Below the pieces are notes generated by a model. The model was not told the origin of the DNA. It did no database searches and saw nothing but the letters and a program-made list of their open reading frames with translations. A program made the translations under genes and the position numbers. Shown piece after piece: positions 49,802 to 60,498 of a DNA stretch of 64,000 nucleotides (position 1 is its first letter; each line of letters opens with the position of its first letter). Source of the stretch: Strongyloides papillosus (lineage: Eukaryota > Nematoda > Chromadorea > Rhabditida > Strongyloididae); NCBI GenBank assembly GCA_005656395.1, contig SRSI01000020.1, positions 186,001 to 250,000 on the forward strand. The letters are read 5' to 3'.

Positions 49802-50225
49802 ATGAAATTTTTAGTATTACTTTGCTATTTATTTTTACTTGTAATCAAGTTAAAATGTTATGAATCAGTTAAAACATTGATAGACGCTGATGATCAAAAT
49901 AAAACACCATGTTCTAAAGGATGTTATGGAATGTGTTTTAATAAGGAATATAGTAGAATTCAGGTATGTGAAGGATACTGATATGAATAAATTAACTTTT
50001 TTATAGAGAAAACAATGTTGTAATCATAAATATTGTGGGTGTTGTGATTCAAGTTTTCATATTTCAAAACATTCACCATTAGATGAAATCCATATTAATT
50101 CTGATAAATTAGTAACTGATGGAAATGGTCAAATTTTGGAGGGATATTATGTAAAAACTTTGTCAAAAGATTTAGTTGAAAATTCAATTGAAGAACTTAA
50201 TATTATACATAGTATCAAGTCTTAA
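49802..50225 (+). CDS. Small secreted cysteine-rich protein
   Basis: Exons 49802-49963 and 50007-50225, with a 43-nt intron (GTATGT..TTATAG, phase 0), 126 residues. A clear signal peptide (MKFLVLLCYLFLLVI) is followed by a compact cysteine cluster around the splice junction: CSKGCYGMC in exon 1 and QCCNHKYCGCC in exon 2, eight cysteines within ~38 residues (C-x3-C-x3-C ... CC-x3-C-x-CC). The remaining ~70 residues are acidic/polar without cysteine. I recognise no family. The pattern is not that of ShK, EGF or a typical defensin. Secretion is well supported, function unknown. It stands just upstream of two convergent pseudo-astacin genes. Confidence 0.75.
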
Positions 50226-50533
50226 TGAATAGATAAGTTGTTAAAAAATTTAAATGATTTTTTTTTATAAAATGATATATTTTCTACATCAAAACTTATA
50301 AAATGTTAGAAAATTTGATCATAAATGAGTTACTTAAACACACAAAGTCACAATTATAGATTATTTAATCACATAACAAATATTTAAATAAACAATGTAT
50401 CTATAATTTATCATCTAAATGACATCTTCAAATATAGATAATAGTGAAAAAATTACAGTTAAAAATCTTTATCAATTTATAATTTGGACAGCAATGATCT
50501 ATATTGCCAGTTATAAATTAGTTACCATTATAA
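50226..50533. other. Convergent 3' intergenic
   Basis: About 310 bp between convergent genes, AT-rich. Nothing recognised. Confidence 0.5.
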
Positions 50534-51649
50534 TCAAATTTGTTTGTACGATAATTTAAATTGATCATTGTCGTTTTTTCCATTATATTGAATTAAAACG
50601 GTGTTATCATCAGACTTCAATGCAATATTTTTAAATTCTCCACACAAACACAATCCTGTTGTGCCTTTATCTGAACGGTATTTTATTTCCACTCCCATCT
50701 TTTGAAAACAGGGAATAATTTTTGTAGTATTTGATGATATTAAAGTTAATGCAATTTTAGTCCCTTTTTCTGAGGTAATAAGATAATTACAGGAACCTTC
50801 CCCGCTATTTTTTAGAATTTGCTTGGATTTTTTCGCAACCAACTTTTTATTACCACATTTTTTTCCAAGTTCTTTGATATATTGACAATACTTACCAGTA
50901 TATCCATTTGGGCACCGGCAATGGCATTTCTTGGGATCTGGATACCCATTGTTGTTACAAAAAAGTTTATTGCCTTTGCAAGTTGATTTACATAATGCAA
51001 GATTTAACAATTTGGCATCATTAAAACTTAATCTATAATTTTGTCCCATCATATTATTGTACTCTGGTATTATTGATTCCATGACAGGCTTGCTATTATT
51101 GATATATTCATATGGATCTAGATGTGTAATTGAGCCAAAATCATATGATGTATTATATAAATCAATTTCATCCTTGGAAAAAGTAGTTTCTAATATTTCT
51201 CCACCATAGACATACCAATATGCATTACTCACATTTATTTTTATGAAATCATCTCTATCTGGCCTGTTAAATTGACGTAATAATCCTAATGAAAGAACTG
51301 TTTGCCTAAGATGGCATCCGACATTATTATTACATTCTTTTGACAAAAAAACAACTTGAGGTTTGTCTGGAAATTGTGGACCACAAAAAGTAAAATTTGC
51401 TGGATTCACATAATACATAAATCCTTGTGATGTTTCTGGAATTACTTCTTCTTTTTTAAATTTTATACAGGTATCTTGTTCTATTAGTTTTAGTGCTTTA
51501 TTTAAGTTTGATTCATTAATAGGTGCTGTGGTACTATACTTTATTGGCATTTTTCCCAGAAAATATTTACTATTTTTAAAAATACCCCTTTTTGTTCTGT
51601 CTAAAAGAAAATCTAAACTTTTATCATTAACTTCTTCACAAATTACCAC
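50534..51649 (-). CDS. Astacin-family pseudoprotease with EGF and CUB (1), 5' exon unresolved
   Basis: The main exon spans 51649-50534 (371 residues), entered from a TTTCTAG acceptor. It starts in a short prodomain ending at a basic site (DRTKRG), followed by the astacin fold. The astacin zinc motif is HEXXHXXGFXHEXXRXDRD. Here the equivalent line is TVLSLGLLRQFNRPDRD, so the HEXXH segment is deleted and the third His is replaced, while RPDRD is kept. The Met-turn SxMHY is SITHL. MMGQNYRLSFNDAKLLNLALC (astacin IGQR..LSF.D...IN..YC), an EGF-like domain (CKGNKLFCNNNGY...CRCPNGYTGKYC) and a CUB-like domain (from CGNKKLVA) follow. It cannot act as a zinc protease by the known mechanism. The likely signal exon upstream (MSKFYTLFFLLKLFL at ~51,742-51,698) hits an in-frame TAA before its donor GTGAGT at ~51,680, so the true 5' end is uncertain or the copy is damaged. 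Confidence 0.82.
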   Translation of the reverse strand: MVICEEVNDKSLDFLLDRTKRGIFKNSKYFLGKMPIKYSTTAPINESNLNKALKLIEQDTCIKFKKEEVIPETSQGFMYYVNPANFTFCGPQFPDKPQVVFLSKECNNNVGCHLRQTVLSLGLLRQFNRPDRDDFIKINVSNAYWYVYGGEILETTFSKDEIDLYNTSYDFGSITHLDPYEYINNSKPVMESIIPEYNNMMGQNYRLSFNDAKLLNLALCKSTCKGNKLFCNNNGYPDPKKCHCRCPNGYTGKYCQYIKELGKKCGNKKLVAKKSKQILKNSGEGSCNYLITSEKGTKIALTLISSNTTKIIPCFQKMGVEIKYRSDKGTTGLCLCGEFKNIALKSDDNTVLIQYNGKNDNDQFKLSYKQI

Positions 51650-52186
51650 CTAGAAATTGGTTTAAATGACAGGAAAATAAACTCACATTATTAATGAATT
51701 ATAGAAATAGTTTTAACAAAAAAAATAGCGTGTAAAATTTTGACATTTTATTTGTAAAGTGATTGTGAAATATTATCTATTTGCAATATTTAAAGTAGAT
51801 TTCTAAAAGTGAAAATACAGTGGATAAATTATAATAATTTGAGAAGCGATACTTCAGAGGTATATTCAAAATTTTATTGATGATGAAATGTCATTAATGT
51901 ATATACACAAAAGTCACCTACGTAAAGGCATTGATTTATCGTAACTAATAATTAACTTTACACTATTTTATAATAAATGAATATGATGTCTTTAAATTTT
52001 TAATTTAAAATGCACAAAATATAAGTGGCAATTTTATATTAAGTTATATTCTTTTAGAATATGCTGCTATATTTGTTATTTTATAGAAAAAACTATTTCA
52101 GATTACAAGCGAAAGCATTCTATTTCAGTTTAGAAATGAATAAATTAATATAAAATGATAACATAATATGATGATAAACTTATAAA
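51650..52186. other. Spacer between tandem pseudo-astacins
   Basis: About 540 bp of AT-rich sequence. The left part holds the presumed intron and broken signal exon of the gene at 50534-51649. The rest is promoter-sized and featureless. Confidence 0.45.
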
Positions 52187-53401
52187 TTAAATTGCACTAT
52201 ATAGAATCTTAAAATAATCCTTTTTGTCACCATTATATTGTATTAAGACTTGATTCGTTTCGGATGTTAAATTGAAATTTGTATATTTATCACAAATGCA
52301 AAGTCCCGTAGCTCCAAAATCAGTACGATATTTGATTTCCAAACCTTTCTTTTCAAAGCATCTAGGTAGTCTTTTTATCTCTACCTTTACAATTTGTATT
52401 ATAATTTTATATCCTTTTTTTGAAGTTATAAGATAGTTACAAACACCCGGACCCTTTCTTTTGAGTTCAGCTGGATCTTTTGTAGCTAGTAAATTTGTTT
52501 CACCACAATGAGTTTTAGTCACAGCTACTCTTTCACATGTAACCCCATCAAAACCATTTGGGCACCTACATTTTTCACAGCTTAATGGGTCTAAATATCC
52601 ATTATTTTTACAATTAAGTTTCTTTCCAGGGCATTTATCTGAACAAATAGCTAAATTAATTAACTTTACATCATTGAAACTTAAGCCATATTGTTGGCCC
52701 ATCATTCTATTATATATAGGATTCTTTCTAGCTTCCATTACAGAACTTGTAATTTCGCTAAAATAATTTGTTGCAAATTCAGTGATTGAACCATAATCAT
52801 ATGATGTGTCATAAATATTTACATCATTTGCATCATACTTATCAAGATATTTATCTTCTAAGAGAATTCTGTACTCAGCATCCATTTCAACAAACTTAAT
52901 ATAGCTATCTCTATCAGGACGTTGATGTTGTGGTATGAAACCCATTGATAGAAGCGTTTGTTGAAGAAGGTATCCAATATTATTAGAAGTTCTATTTGAA
53001 ATAAAAACATTTTGTAACTCATTTTCTCCTGGGACATTATTTGGATACCTTATAGCCATATAACCAAGAAAGTGTAGACCAAAATTCCATGGTCTAAGCC
53101 TTGAGGAAAACTTAAATCTCAAACATGTATTTCGTTCCAAAATTTTTAAGGCTTCTTTTAATTTCTTTAGATTTATTCCGTTTGTAATAGAATATTTAAT
53201 ATACTCTTTATTTTTAAATCTTGCAATACCTTCAATAGAGTTTAGCCTTTCACTTTCTTCACTAGAAACATGTGGTTTGCTTTTAAAAGTACTTTGGCAA
53301 AAAATTGTCTAAAGAAATATTGTATTAAAGAAGTGACGACTTACGAATAAAAAAGATATTGTCAGAAAAATAATTAGATTAAATGAATAAAATTTAATCA
53401 T
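52187..53401 (-). CDS. Astacin-family pseudoprotease with EGF and CUB (2)
   Basis: Exons 53401-53345 and 53308-52187 with a 36-nt intron (GTAAGT..TTTTAG-like end CTTTAG, phase 0), 392 residues. A clean signal peptide (MIKFYSFNLIIFLTISFLF) is followed by a very short propeptide and then the catalytic-domain fold (FKNKEYIKYSI..., TCLRFKF). The zinc-site line reads TLLSMGFIPQHQRPDRD: the HEXXH residues are missing exactly as in the neighbour at 50534-51649, and the Met-turn is SITEF instead of SxMHY. MMGQQYGLSFNDVKLINLAIC, an EGF-like domain (CKNNGYLDPLSCEKCRCPNGFDGVTC) and a CUB-like domain (CGETNLLATK...) are intact. With its neighbour it forms a tandem pair derived from one inactive ancestor. 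A secreted, non-catalytic binding role is inferred. Confidence 0.88.
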
Positions 53402-55743
53402 TGTTATAAATCAAAAATACGTGTATGTCTCAATTACACAGATAATATAATATATATAATATGTACTTTTTATTCCGATTTATTAAATATAAAATAATTT
53501 ATTTTTTATGTATTTATATAATTAAAAATTAAATTCTAAATTACATTATTTTTTAATAGCATGATCAAAATCTACTGTGAAGTATGTTAAATAAACATAA
53601 AAGCAAAAATACGTTTGTACTAATTTTTTGAATTTGCGGTTGTTTAATAAATATTATTAATATATGTGGTATCAGAGCAAAAATTACCTATAAAATATAA
53701 TTTCGATCATTTTTTTAAATTATTGGTAATAAATTTGTAAAACATCGTAATTTTACAAAAGGTAAAAAAATTTTCAAACTTAAAGATGATTTCTTACTTA
53801 AAAAATGATACAAATGAAGAATATTAGCATTAAATTTAACACTTTATAATCAAATTAAATTGTTTGTTTACCACGATCGAAAAAAACATGTATTTTTAGA
53901 ACAAAAGTTTTGTTCTAAATATCATTTTATGCCATTTCTGTTTGTTACCTTTCGATATACTAAAAAGTGTTATTTATAAAACATAAGTTAGATGTTGTAT
54001 TATTAAAGTCTAATTACAATTATCATTAGAAAATATTGAGAATAAAAGAAAATTTCACCTTTTAACATATAATTTTAAATAATATAATTAATGACATTCT
54101 CTATGTATTATTAAAAAAAACAATAAAATAACTAATTAAATCATAATAATTTTTAAAGTTCAAAAACCCACTTTTTAAATATTGATAAAATTCGAAAATA
54201 AAATTATTTTGGTTTATTTAATATGAATTTAAAGATTTTTAGAAAGATAATTAAAAACTGAATAATTTATATAAATCGGCTAATGAATCGTTACATTTGT
54301 TAGTTGCTCAAAATTTATATTAGGAAAAATATATAACTACTTTATATGATTAGCCTATAAAAATAATTCTCTATAAGAAAGAACTAATAATTTTGTAAGA
54401 TCACATGAGAAAAATGGATCAAATAATGCTTCTAGTAAATATATTAGAACATCAAAAAATACCATTATATTTATGATTATTTAATTAACTTTTATACCCA
54501 CAATTTATAAGTTTACAATATTTTTAAATTTATTTTGATAAAATAAATCAGCTTTGATTTTTAAACATTGAAGCACATGCTACGAAATCAATATATCACC
54601 TCAATTATAAAGAAACTTTTTGTTACAATAATAATTTTGCTATCTCTATAGACTTATTTTTCATAACAGAAAATCTCAAGTACATCTAAGAAGATTTGCG
54701 TTGGTCTTCTAGCCATATCTTCTTTTATTTAATTGCAAAATCATAAATTTTTTTATTATATCGGTTCTTTTATAATTATATGGCATACAGATTTTAAATA
54801 AATTTTTTAAACATGTCAAAAACTTTTCTGTAAATCATATGGCATATTTTCTGTCAATAAAATTTATTTTTGCAAAAGACATTGTTATGATAATAAACAA
54901 CAGTTGCTATTAATTTAGTAGAAGATTTAATATAATTTGAAGTTCAATCTCATAGCTTTTTAAACATTTAGAAAAATTCCAGTAATGTTACTATTTTTAA
55001 ATATCATTACTCAGAAATTATTTCATAGATTTCAATCAAGGCTCGTGATTAAAATAAAATTTATTTTATAATTATGTAATCGACCTATTTTTACATTTTA
55101 CAATAATATTTGCCGTTTTTTTTATTACATTTTTATCTATTTTTGATTGTAGACATAAAAAAAGATTTTTTTACTAAAAATGTAAACTTTCCAACAAGGA
55201 CACAAATTTTTAATCAAACAATTAAAAATTTAAAACAAATTATACTCATATAATAAAAGGAGTGAAAACTTTTTTATTTTTTTCTGAATAATGTTTGTTA
55301 AAGAGAAATGCCATCTTGTTCAATTGAATACTTTTATTATCGTATATTGAAGTATTAAAAAAATAGTATTTCTCATAAATATCTTAAACCTCTTTACAAT
55401 TCAGATTATCCCTTTTTTAAAAAATCAACATTGTAATAGAAAAATATAAATCTAAAATTTCCACTAAGGTTATACTTATATTATGAATTTTGCGAATAAT
55501 ATTTCTTGCTAAGCTATTTAAAAATACATTTTATATGAAAAACTATTATTAGTGGTTATTTATTAAAAATGATTTTAATAATATTGATAAATCCAAATAA
55601 ATTGCTCAATAAACATAACAAAATCACCGAAAAAATAACGTATAATTTAAGATTTAAATGATTAATATATACTCACTTTCATTGGGGTTTATATGTATAG
55701 GTTATTACTCTCCACACACATACACTCTACTTTTTATGTACAG
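53402..55743. other. Intergenic upstream of pseudo-astacin 2
   Basis: About 2.3 kb of AT-rich sequence. One exon-like minus-strand piece lies at 54,722-54,654 (EDMARRPTQIFLDVLEIFCYEK then stop) with no partner exon recognised. Otherwise nothing. Confidence 0.4.
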
Positions 55744-56408
55744 ATGATATTGAATTTAAACAGTTGGCGAGAACCCAACTGACATTGGAAATGTTTATAG
55801 TGGAGAACAGATTACATCGAGTGATATGGTATGACATTTAGTCAAAAGCAACGTTATAAGCTGTGATGACATTATTCTTTGGCATCTCTACTTAGCATTC
55901 GTGCGGTGATTAAGAGAATTTCTGAGCTTATGACAAACATGTAATTTAAAAAAGATGAAAAGTGTTCTTGGGAATTGAATTTGAAAGTTAGAGGTGCTTT
56001 TTGACTACAGAATGATATCTGCAGAAATTGCATGTCAGAATATTTTTGCAGGATGTTCATTATCAACAAGAACATAATAAAAATAGGTTTTATGAACTTT
56101 ATATCAATTATTATCAATCCTATTTTCAAGAATCAAACATGATACAGGATTTAAAAAAGGTCATTAATAAGTCTTATCATATGCTTCTTGCATTTTTCTT
56201 TTATATATCAATTATTTTTTTATTAACTTATTAAATAAAATTTTTATTTTCTTTCATAGATTATAATAATGAAATGTTATCAGAAAAAGATTCTTTAGTT
56301 AAAAAGACAGCCCGCTGTTTTATATCAGGATATGGAATTCTATTGTTTATAATTAATAAAAATCACACAATATATAAAGATTTTTGTGATTCAAACCTAA
56401 CATATTAA
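55744..56408 (+). CDS. Unresolved multi-exon gene fragment or decaying gene
   Basis: Several protein-like pieces lie on the plus strand. One consistent model is exon 55744-55828 (after TGTACAG; IEFKQLARTQLTLEMFIVEN...), exon 55896-55940 (IRAVIKRISELMTN) and exon 56011-56077 (MISAEIACQNIFAGCS.., stop), with introns of 67 and 70 nt. Other open pieces do not fit this model: 56028-56200 (VHYQQEHNKNRFYELYINYY...) and, after TTTCATAG at 56259, a frame ending at 56408 (NNEMLSEKDSLVKKTARCF...). No start codon is secured and I recognise no family. It ends only 22 nt before the lipase ATG, so a 5' exon of a lipase transcript is also possible. Confidence 0.33.
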
Positions 56409-56430
56409 GATACTCATAACCTTTTTAAAA

Positions 56431-57483
56431 ATGAAAAGTTTATTTTTAACATTCTCACTATTATGTTTGATTAATATAATTCATGGAAAATGTGGTAGCT
56501 ACAAAGATTGTGCAAGTTGTGCTGATGGTTATGAAGGGTTAGTGAAATGCCAATGGTGTGCTGATGAAAATGCCTGTCATAATAGTTTACAAACAGATTG
56601 TGAAGCTGTAAATTTAATTACTCATTCTTTTGACTGTCCACGTCCAGTTCCAAATGGTTTTGAATATACTGATGATTTTGCTAGAAATACAGTCTTTCCA
56701 CTAATTGCTGCAACAAATAATGATGGAAATGCTATACAAACTTGTTTAACGAATAGTCTTAAAAATACTACTTTTATTAAGCAATATACTGTTAAATGTG
56801 ATAGTTCTGGAGATACTTGTAGTTCTTATTTAGCTGTAGATTTTGTTAATAAAGCTATAATTGCAGCTTTTAGAGGATCAAAAGGAACTATGCAATTATT
56901 AATGGAAGGAGGATATTTCTTATTTAATGATTTAAAATCATTTCCACCAACCGGAGGTAAAGTTGATAAGTATTTCTATAAGGGTTTTTATGATTTATGG
57001 TATGCTGGAATGGAAACTGATCTTCATAACCTTATTGTCAAATATCCAACTTATCAATTGTGGGTTGTTGGACATTCTTTAGGTGGTTCAATGGCAGCAA
57101 TGGCCTCAGCTTACTGTGTTAAGAAAAATTATTTTACTACGGAAAATGTAAAATTAGTTACTTTTGGTGAACCAAGAACAGGAGATATTGATTTCGCTGA
57201 AGGTCATGATGCTTTAGTTAAATATTCTTATAGAGTTGTTCATAATCATGATATCATTCCACATTTACCTCCAAGAGTATTTGACAATCTCTTTGACTCA
57301 CCATTCCATCATAGATATGAAATTTGGTATGAAAATGACATGTCAAGCGGAAAAACATATCAAGTTTGTACAAGAGCCGATGATCATGCTTGCTCTAATT
57401 CAGTTTCTAATACAGCTGCTGGTGATCATGTAGTTTACTTTAACAAAAACATTGCAGATTTTGCTAAAAATGGTTGTAAATAA
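56431..57483 (+). CDS. Secreted class 3 lipase
   Basis: Single exon, 350 residues. Signal peptide MKSLFLTFSLLCLINIIHG, then a small N-terminal cysteine domain (CGSYKDCASCADGYEG..CQWC...C, PSI-like) and the Lipase_3 alpha/beta hydrolase fold. The nucleophile elbow is GHSLGGS (Ser about residue 216). The catalytic Asp is in HNHDIIPHLPP, and the His is in AGDHVVYF near the C-terminus, so the triad is complete. Oxyanion-side AAFRGSKG and FGEPRTGD are also as in the family. It should hydrolyse ester bonds of lipids outside the cell. This architecture is common in nematodes. Substrate is unknown. Confidence 0.93.
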   Translation: MKSLFLTFSLLCLINIIHGKCGSYKDCASCADGYEGLVKCQWCADENACHNSLQTDCEAVNLITHSFDCPRPVPNGFEYTDDFARNTVFPLIAATNNDGNAIQTCLTNSLKNTTFIKQYTVKCDSSGDTCSSYLAVDFVNKAIIAAFRGSKGTMQLLMEGGYFLFNDLKSFPPTGGKVDKYFYKGFYDLWYAGMETDLHNLIVKYPTYQLWVVGHSLGGSMAAMASAYCVKKNYFTTENVKLVTFGEPRTGDIDFAEGHDALVKYSYRVVHNHDIIPHLPPRVFDNLFDSPFHHRYEIWYENDMSSGKTYQVCTRADDHACSNSVSNTAAGDHVVYFNKNIADFAKNGCK

Positions 57484-57532
57484 TAATCATATTTTATTTA
57501 TATTATATATTTTTTATAAAAATAAAAATTAA

Positions 57533-58329
57533 TTATGTAGAAACAAGAGATTTTAAACTTAAATGACTATGGCTTCTTTTTAAACCAATAAATTCTTTTT
57601 TTATTTCATCAGAAATTTCATTAATTTTAATTTTTGATTGAAGGACATGTTGGAGGAAATTTTCTTGTTTTTTAAAATTTATAATAATCCTTTTTTCAAT
57701 AGTGTTATATTTCTGGTTTTCTTTACTACTACTATTTGTATTAGTTATTGCTCTATTTTTCTTTTTTTCTGATATTTCATTAAGACTAGGAATAAGAGTT
57801 ATTTCAGAAAGAGTATGACGTGTGTGAAAGATTGATGGGTTTTTTCCAATATTATTAGTTAAATCTAAAACTGATTTGGATAGTATATTTGATGGACAAT
57901 GTTGAAATGGTATATTAGAATTTGAATTATTTAATAAATTACTATTTTTTGTAATAGAAGACTCTCCATCATTATCCTGATAATCGTCATCATCATCACC
58001 AATGAAAAATTTGGCCACATCTGTTTTCTCTCTTAGAAGCATATTATTATTTGGTGATTTTTGTATATTTTCAATATTGTTATCATCATGAGTATATCCT
58101 GGATTAGTGTCTCTCACCTTTTTGGTTCTTTGTAAAATCTCCTCAATTATGGCAATGTTTGTTAGAATATTATCATTATCCTTTTTTGTAAACAAAAAAT
58201 TATAATAATAATAGTCTAACTTACCTTATTAATATTTCCATCACTGACAAGGTCAACCTTCCTAAATATATTTTTACGTAATCTATTATCTTTCAATTTA
58301 TTCATTCTAATTGTAGAATTAGTATTCAT
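57533..58329 (-). CDS. Hypothetical Asn/Ser-rich protein
   Basis: Exons 58329-58225 and 58180-57533, with a 44-nt intron (GTAAGT..AAAAAG, phase 0), 250 residues. The joined start is MNTNSTIRMNKLKDNRLRKN. It is rich in Asn, Ser, Lys and Asp, with an acidic run (GDDDDDYQDNDGE), a possible PSxxF/ISE-type middle and a helical, basic C-terminus (FLQHVLQSKIKINEISDEIK, then RSHSHLSLKSLVST). No signal peptide or membrane span, so probably cytoplasmic or nuclear. I recognise no family. Exon joining, codon bias and length support a real gene. Its stop lies 50 bp from the convergent lipase stop. Confidence 0.6.
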
Positions 58330-58799
58330 ATTAGGAAAAATACTTTTCAATATTTCACAATAGCAACTTATCAACTCAAAATAAAAAGAATAATACTAAC
58401 AGCTATTTCAAAAATATATACTTTTTTTTATATTTTGTGTTGAATATTCTTTTCATAAACAACAAGTTCAGGTGCACTAAAGAATAACTTATTTTCTAAA
58501 AATGGAAAGTAATGTTATTAATTTTAATATTACAAAAATATTATTTAGGTTTAAGAAAGTGAAATTGTCAAATAATATTTATAAATGTATAGAACATTTA
58601 AAAACTTTATCATTTTTAAAAGCTTTTATTTTTGAATATATGTAAAAGTGTATATGTTTTTTTTATCTTCTTGTAATAGTACATTTCAAGTTAATGAGGA
58701 TCATTCAATACAACTTATTTTAAACAGCCACAAAATTTATTTATATATACACATGCGTATATATATGTATAAGAGGAATGAAAATCACATGCTTCTTGT
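58330..58799. other. Intergenic
   Basis: About 470 bp. AT-rich, with poly-T and short TATA runs. Nothing recognised apart from the likely promoter of the gene at 57533-58329. Confidence 0.5.
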
Positions 58800-59203
58800 T
58801 TATTTCAAGTCGTTAACTGCCTTCTCTACTTTAGCAACGCCATCATTGTATGTATTCTTGGTGGCATTGACTGCATTGTTAATTTCATTATGAGCTGCTT
58901 CGGCGTTCTTATCAATAGCGTCGCCAGTTGCCTCAACAGCATCTTTTGTGGCGGCTGTACCTTCAGCAATTTTTGATGAAAGTAAGTGTCCAGCATCAGC
59001 AACACCAGAAGCGACTTTTTCCGCTCCAGTTTTTATTGCTCCAGCTGCCTAAAAAGAGATTAATTTATACAAAATTAGAATTTAAATATATTTTATTGAA
59101 TAAAAGGTTATATACTTACACCTTCAACAGCAGTTCCAAGTACATTTCCAGTTGCACTAACAGCATTTTTGCAGGATTCTGTAGCTTTATTAATAAACTC
59201 CAT
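58800..59203 (-). CDS. Small Ala-rich amphipathic helical protein
   Basis: Exons 59203-59120 and 59048-58800, with a 71-nt intron (GTAAGT..TTTTAG, phase 0), 110 residues. Composition is dominated by Ala, Lys, Glu, Gly, Asn and Thr with a quasi-repeating helix pattern (GAEKVASGVADAG, EGTAATKDAVEATGDAIDKN, NNAVNATKNTYNDGVAKVEK, AVNDLK end). The pattern recalls group 3 LEA-like or other amphipathic repeat proteins, but I do not claim that family. There is no signal peptide. GC content and codon use are clearly above the flanks, suggesting high expression. It is the leftmost of three small same-strand genes with similar short helical C-termini. Confidence 0.7.
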
Positions 59204-59926
59204 TTTTCAATAATGAAAATTAAAAAAAACTAAAAGTAAAATTGTACACTTATTTTTATAAGAAATAAATTTTTTTATATGGTATAGACTTTAAATAATA
59301 GACATAAACATAAAAAGAAATAAAGTGGCAACATATTTTTTTTCCACAAATGCATATATACAAATACAGATGAATAAAAAATTTGTTATCTACATTTTTT
59401 ATCAGCATTTTTATTTTTGTTTTGTTTTCTTTTTTTCACATCAAAAAATACACATGGTGAAATAATATTTTTTTAATTTTGTTTGCGGTAAAAAATATTA
59501 TTGAAAAAAATTCTCTATGTCTATAATCTTTATCACTCTGCTTGTGATTTTAGGTATGCTTTCATTTTTTTATATCATACCAAATACATTGTAAACAAAA
59601 AAATGGATACTAACATTTTTGGAGTTTTCAATTACTTTTTTTTTATTATATAAAAATAAACATACAGGCATTGTGTGTTTTTCTTTTTTGTCTAAAAAAA
59701 CATTTTCCTCTGTTAAACATTTCTTTGTATTAAGAGAAAATGTCGAATAAGGAAAAGACGATAAACAAAAAAAGTACCAATTATTTAACACACTCCTTAA
59801 ATATAATATATATGAAGGATTTATTTATATTATAAATAGTTGTAATATTAAATATAATTTTATCACAAAATATAGAAAAAAATAATTGACATGTGAGATT
59901 TATTATTTTAATTTAAATTACTATAT
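59204..59926. promoter_or_regulatory. Upstream region of helical protein gene
   Basis: About 720 bp. A GATA-factor-like TTATCAG lies at 59,399-59,405 (TGATAA on the coding minus strand), about 200 bp upstream of the ATG at 59203. The minus frame at 59570-59791 has no protein features. Confidence 0.35.
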
Positions 59927-60498
59927 TCATTCTTTCAATGCCTTTACAGCATTGTTTACAGTTTCTAAACCTCGTGCCAAAGCTTCATTTCCAATATTTT
60001 TTGGGATTTCATTAGAATCATCTTCTCCTTCTTCCTCTTCTTCATCATTAACTTCCTTTTTCTTACTTTTTTTAGTTTTCATCTCATCATCTTCTTCTTC
60101 ACATGTTTCTGCGCAACGTTTAACACCTTTCTTACATTTATTTTTTTCTACAACACCTCCATTTGATAGACTATCTTCAGAAGCATCGTTTGATTCACCC
60201 TCATTCTTTTTTTCTTCATCCTCCTCTTCTTCTTCATCTCCTTCTTTCTCCTCACTATCAACATTGTCTTTTATGCCATTACTCTTATTTACCACATCCT
60301 TCTTGTCCTCATCTTTCTTTTCACCATTTAAAGAAGATTCATCTTCATTACGATTCTCATCAACTTTTTTTTCCTCTGAATTCTAAAAAGAAAAATGCAT
60401 ATGTTAACATTAAAAATCAAATAAAATATTTCAACTTGTCAACATACATTTTCATCTTCTTTCTTTCCTTTCTCATTTTTATTTGAAATTACTTCCAT
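59927..60498 (-). CDS. Acidic low-complexity protein with helical tail
   Basis: Exons 60498-60448 and 60382-59927, with a 65-nt intron (GTATGT..TTTTAG, phase 0), 168 residues. It starts MEVISNKNEKGKKEDEN. Most of the protein is Glu/Asp/Lys-rich (EEKEGDEEEEEDEEKKNEGE) with a central Cys/Lys segment (KNKCKKGVKRCAETCEEEDD). The end is different in character: NEALARGLETVNNAVKALKE, a short amphipathic helix comparable with the tail of the gene at 58800 (GVAKVEKAVNDLK). No signal peptide. A nuclear or chaperone-like acidic protein is conceivable. I recognise no specific family. Confidence 0.68.

Noticed and set aside
59886..60386. 166-residue Ser/Phe-rich plus frame
   Set aside because: It is the antisense of the acidic Glu/Asp gene at 59927-60498; GAA/GAT codons read backwards give Ser/Phe/Leu.
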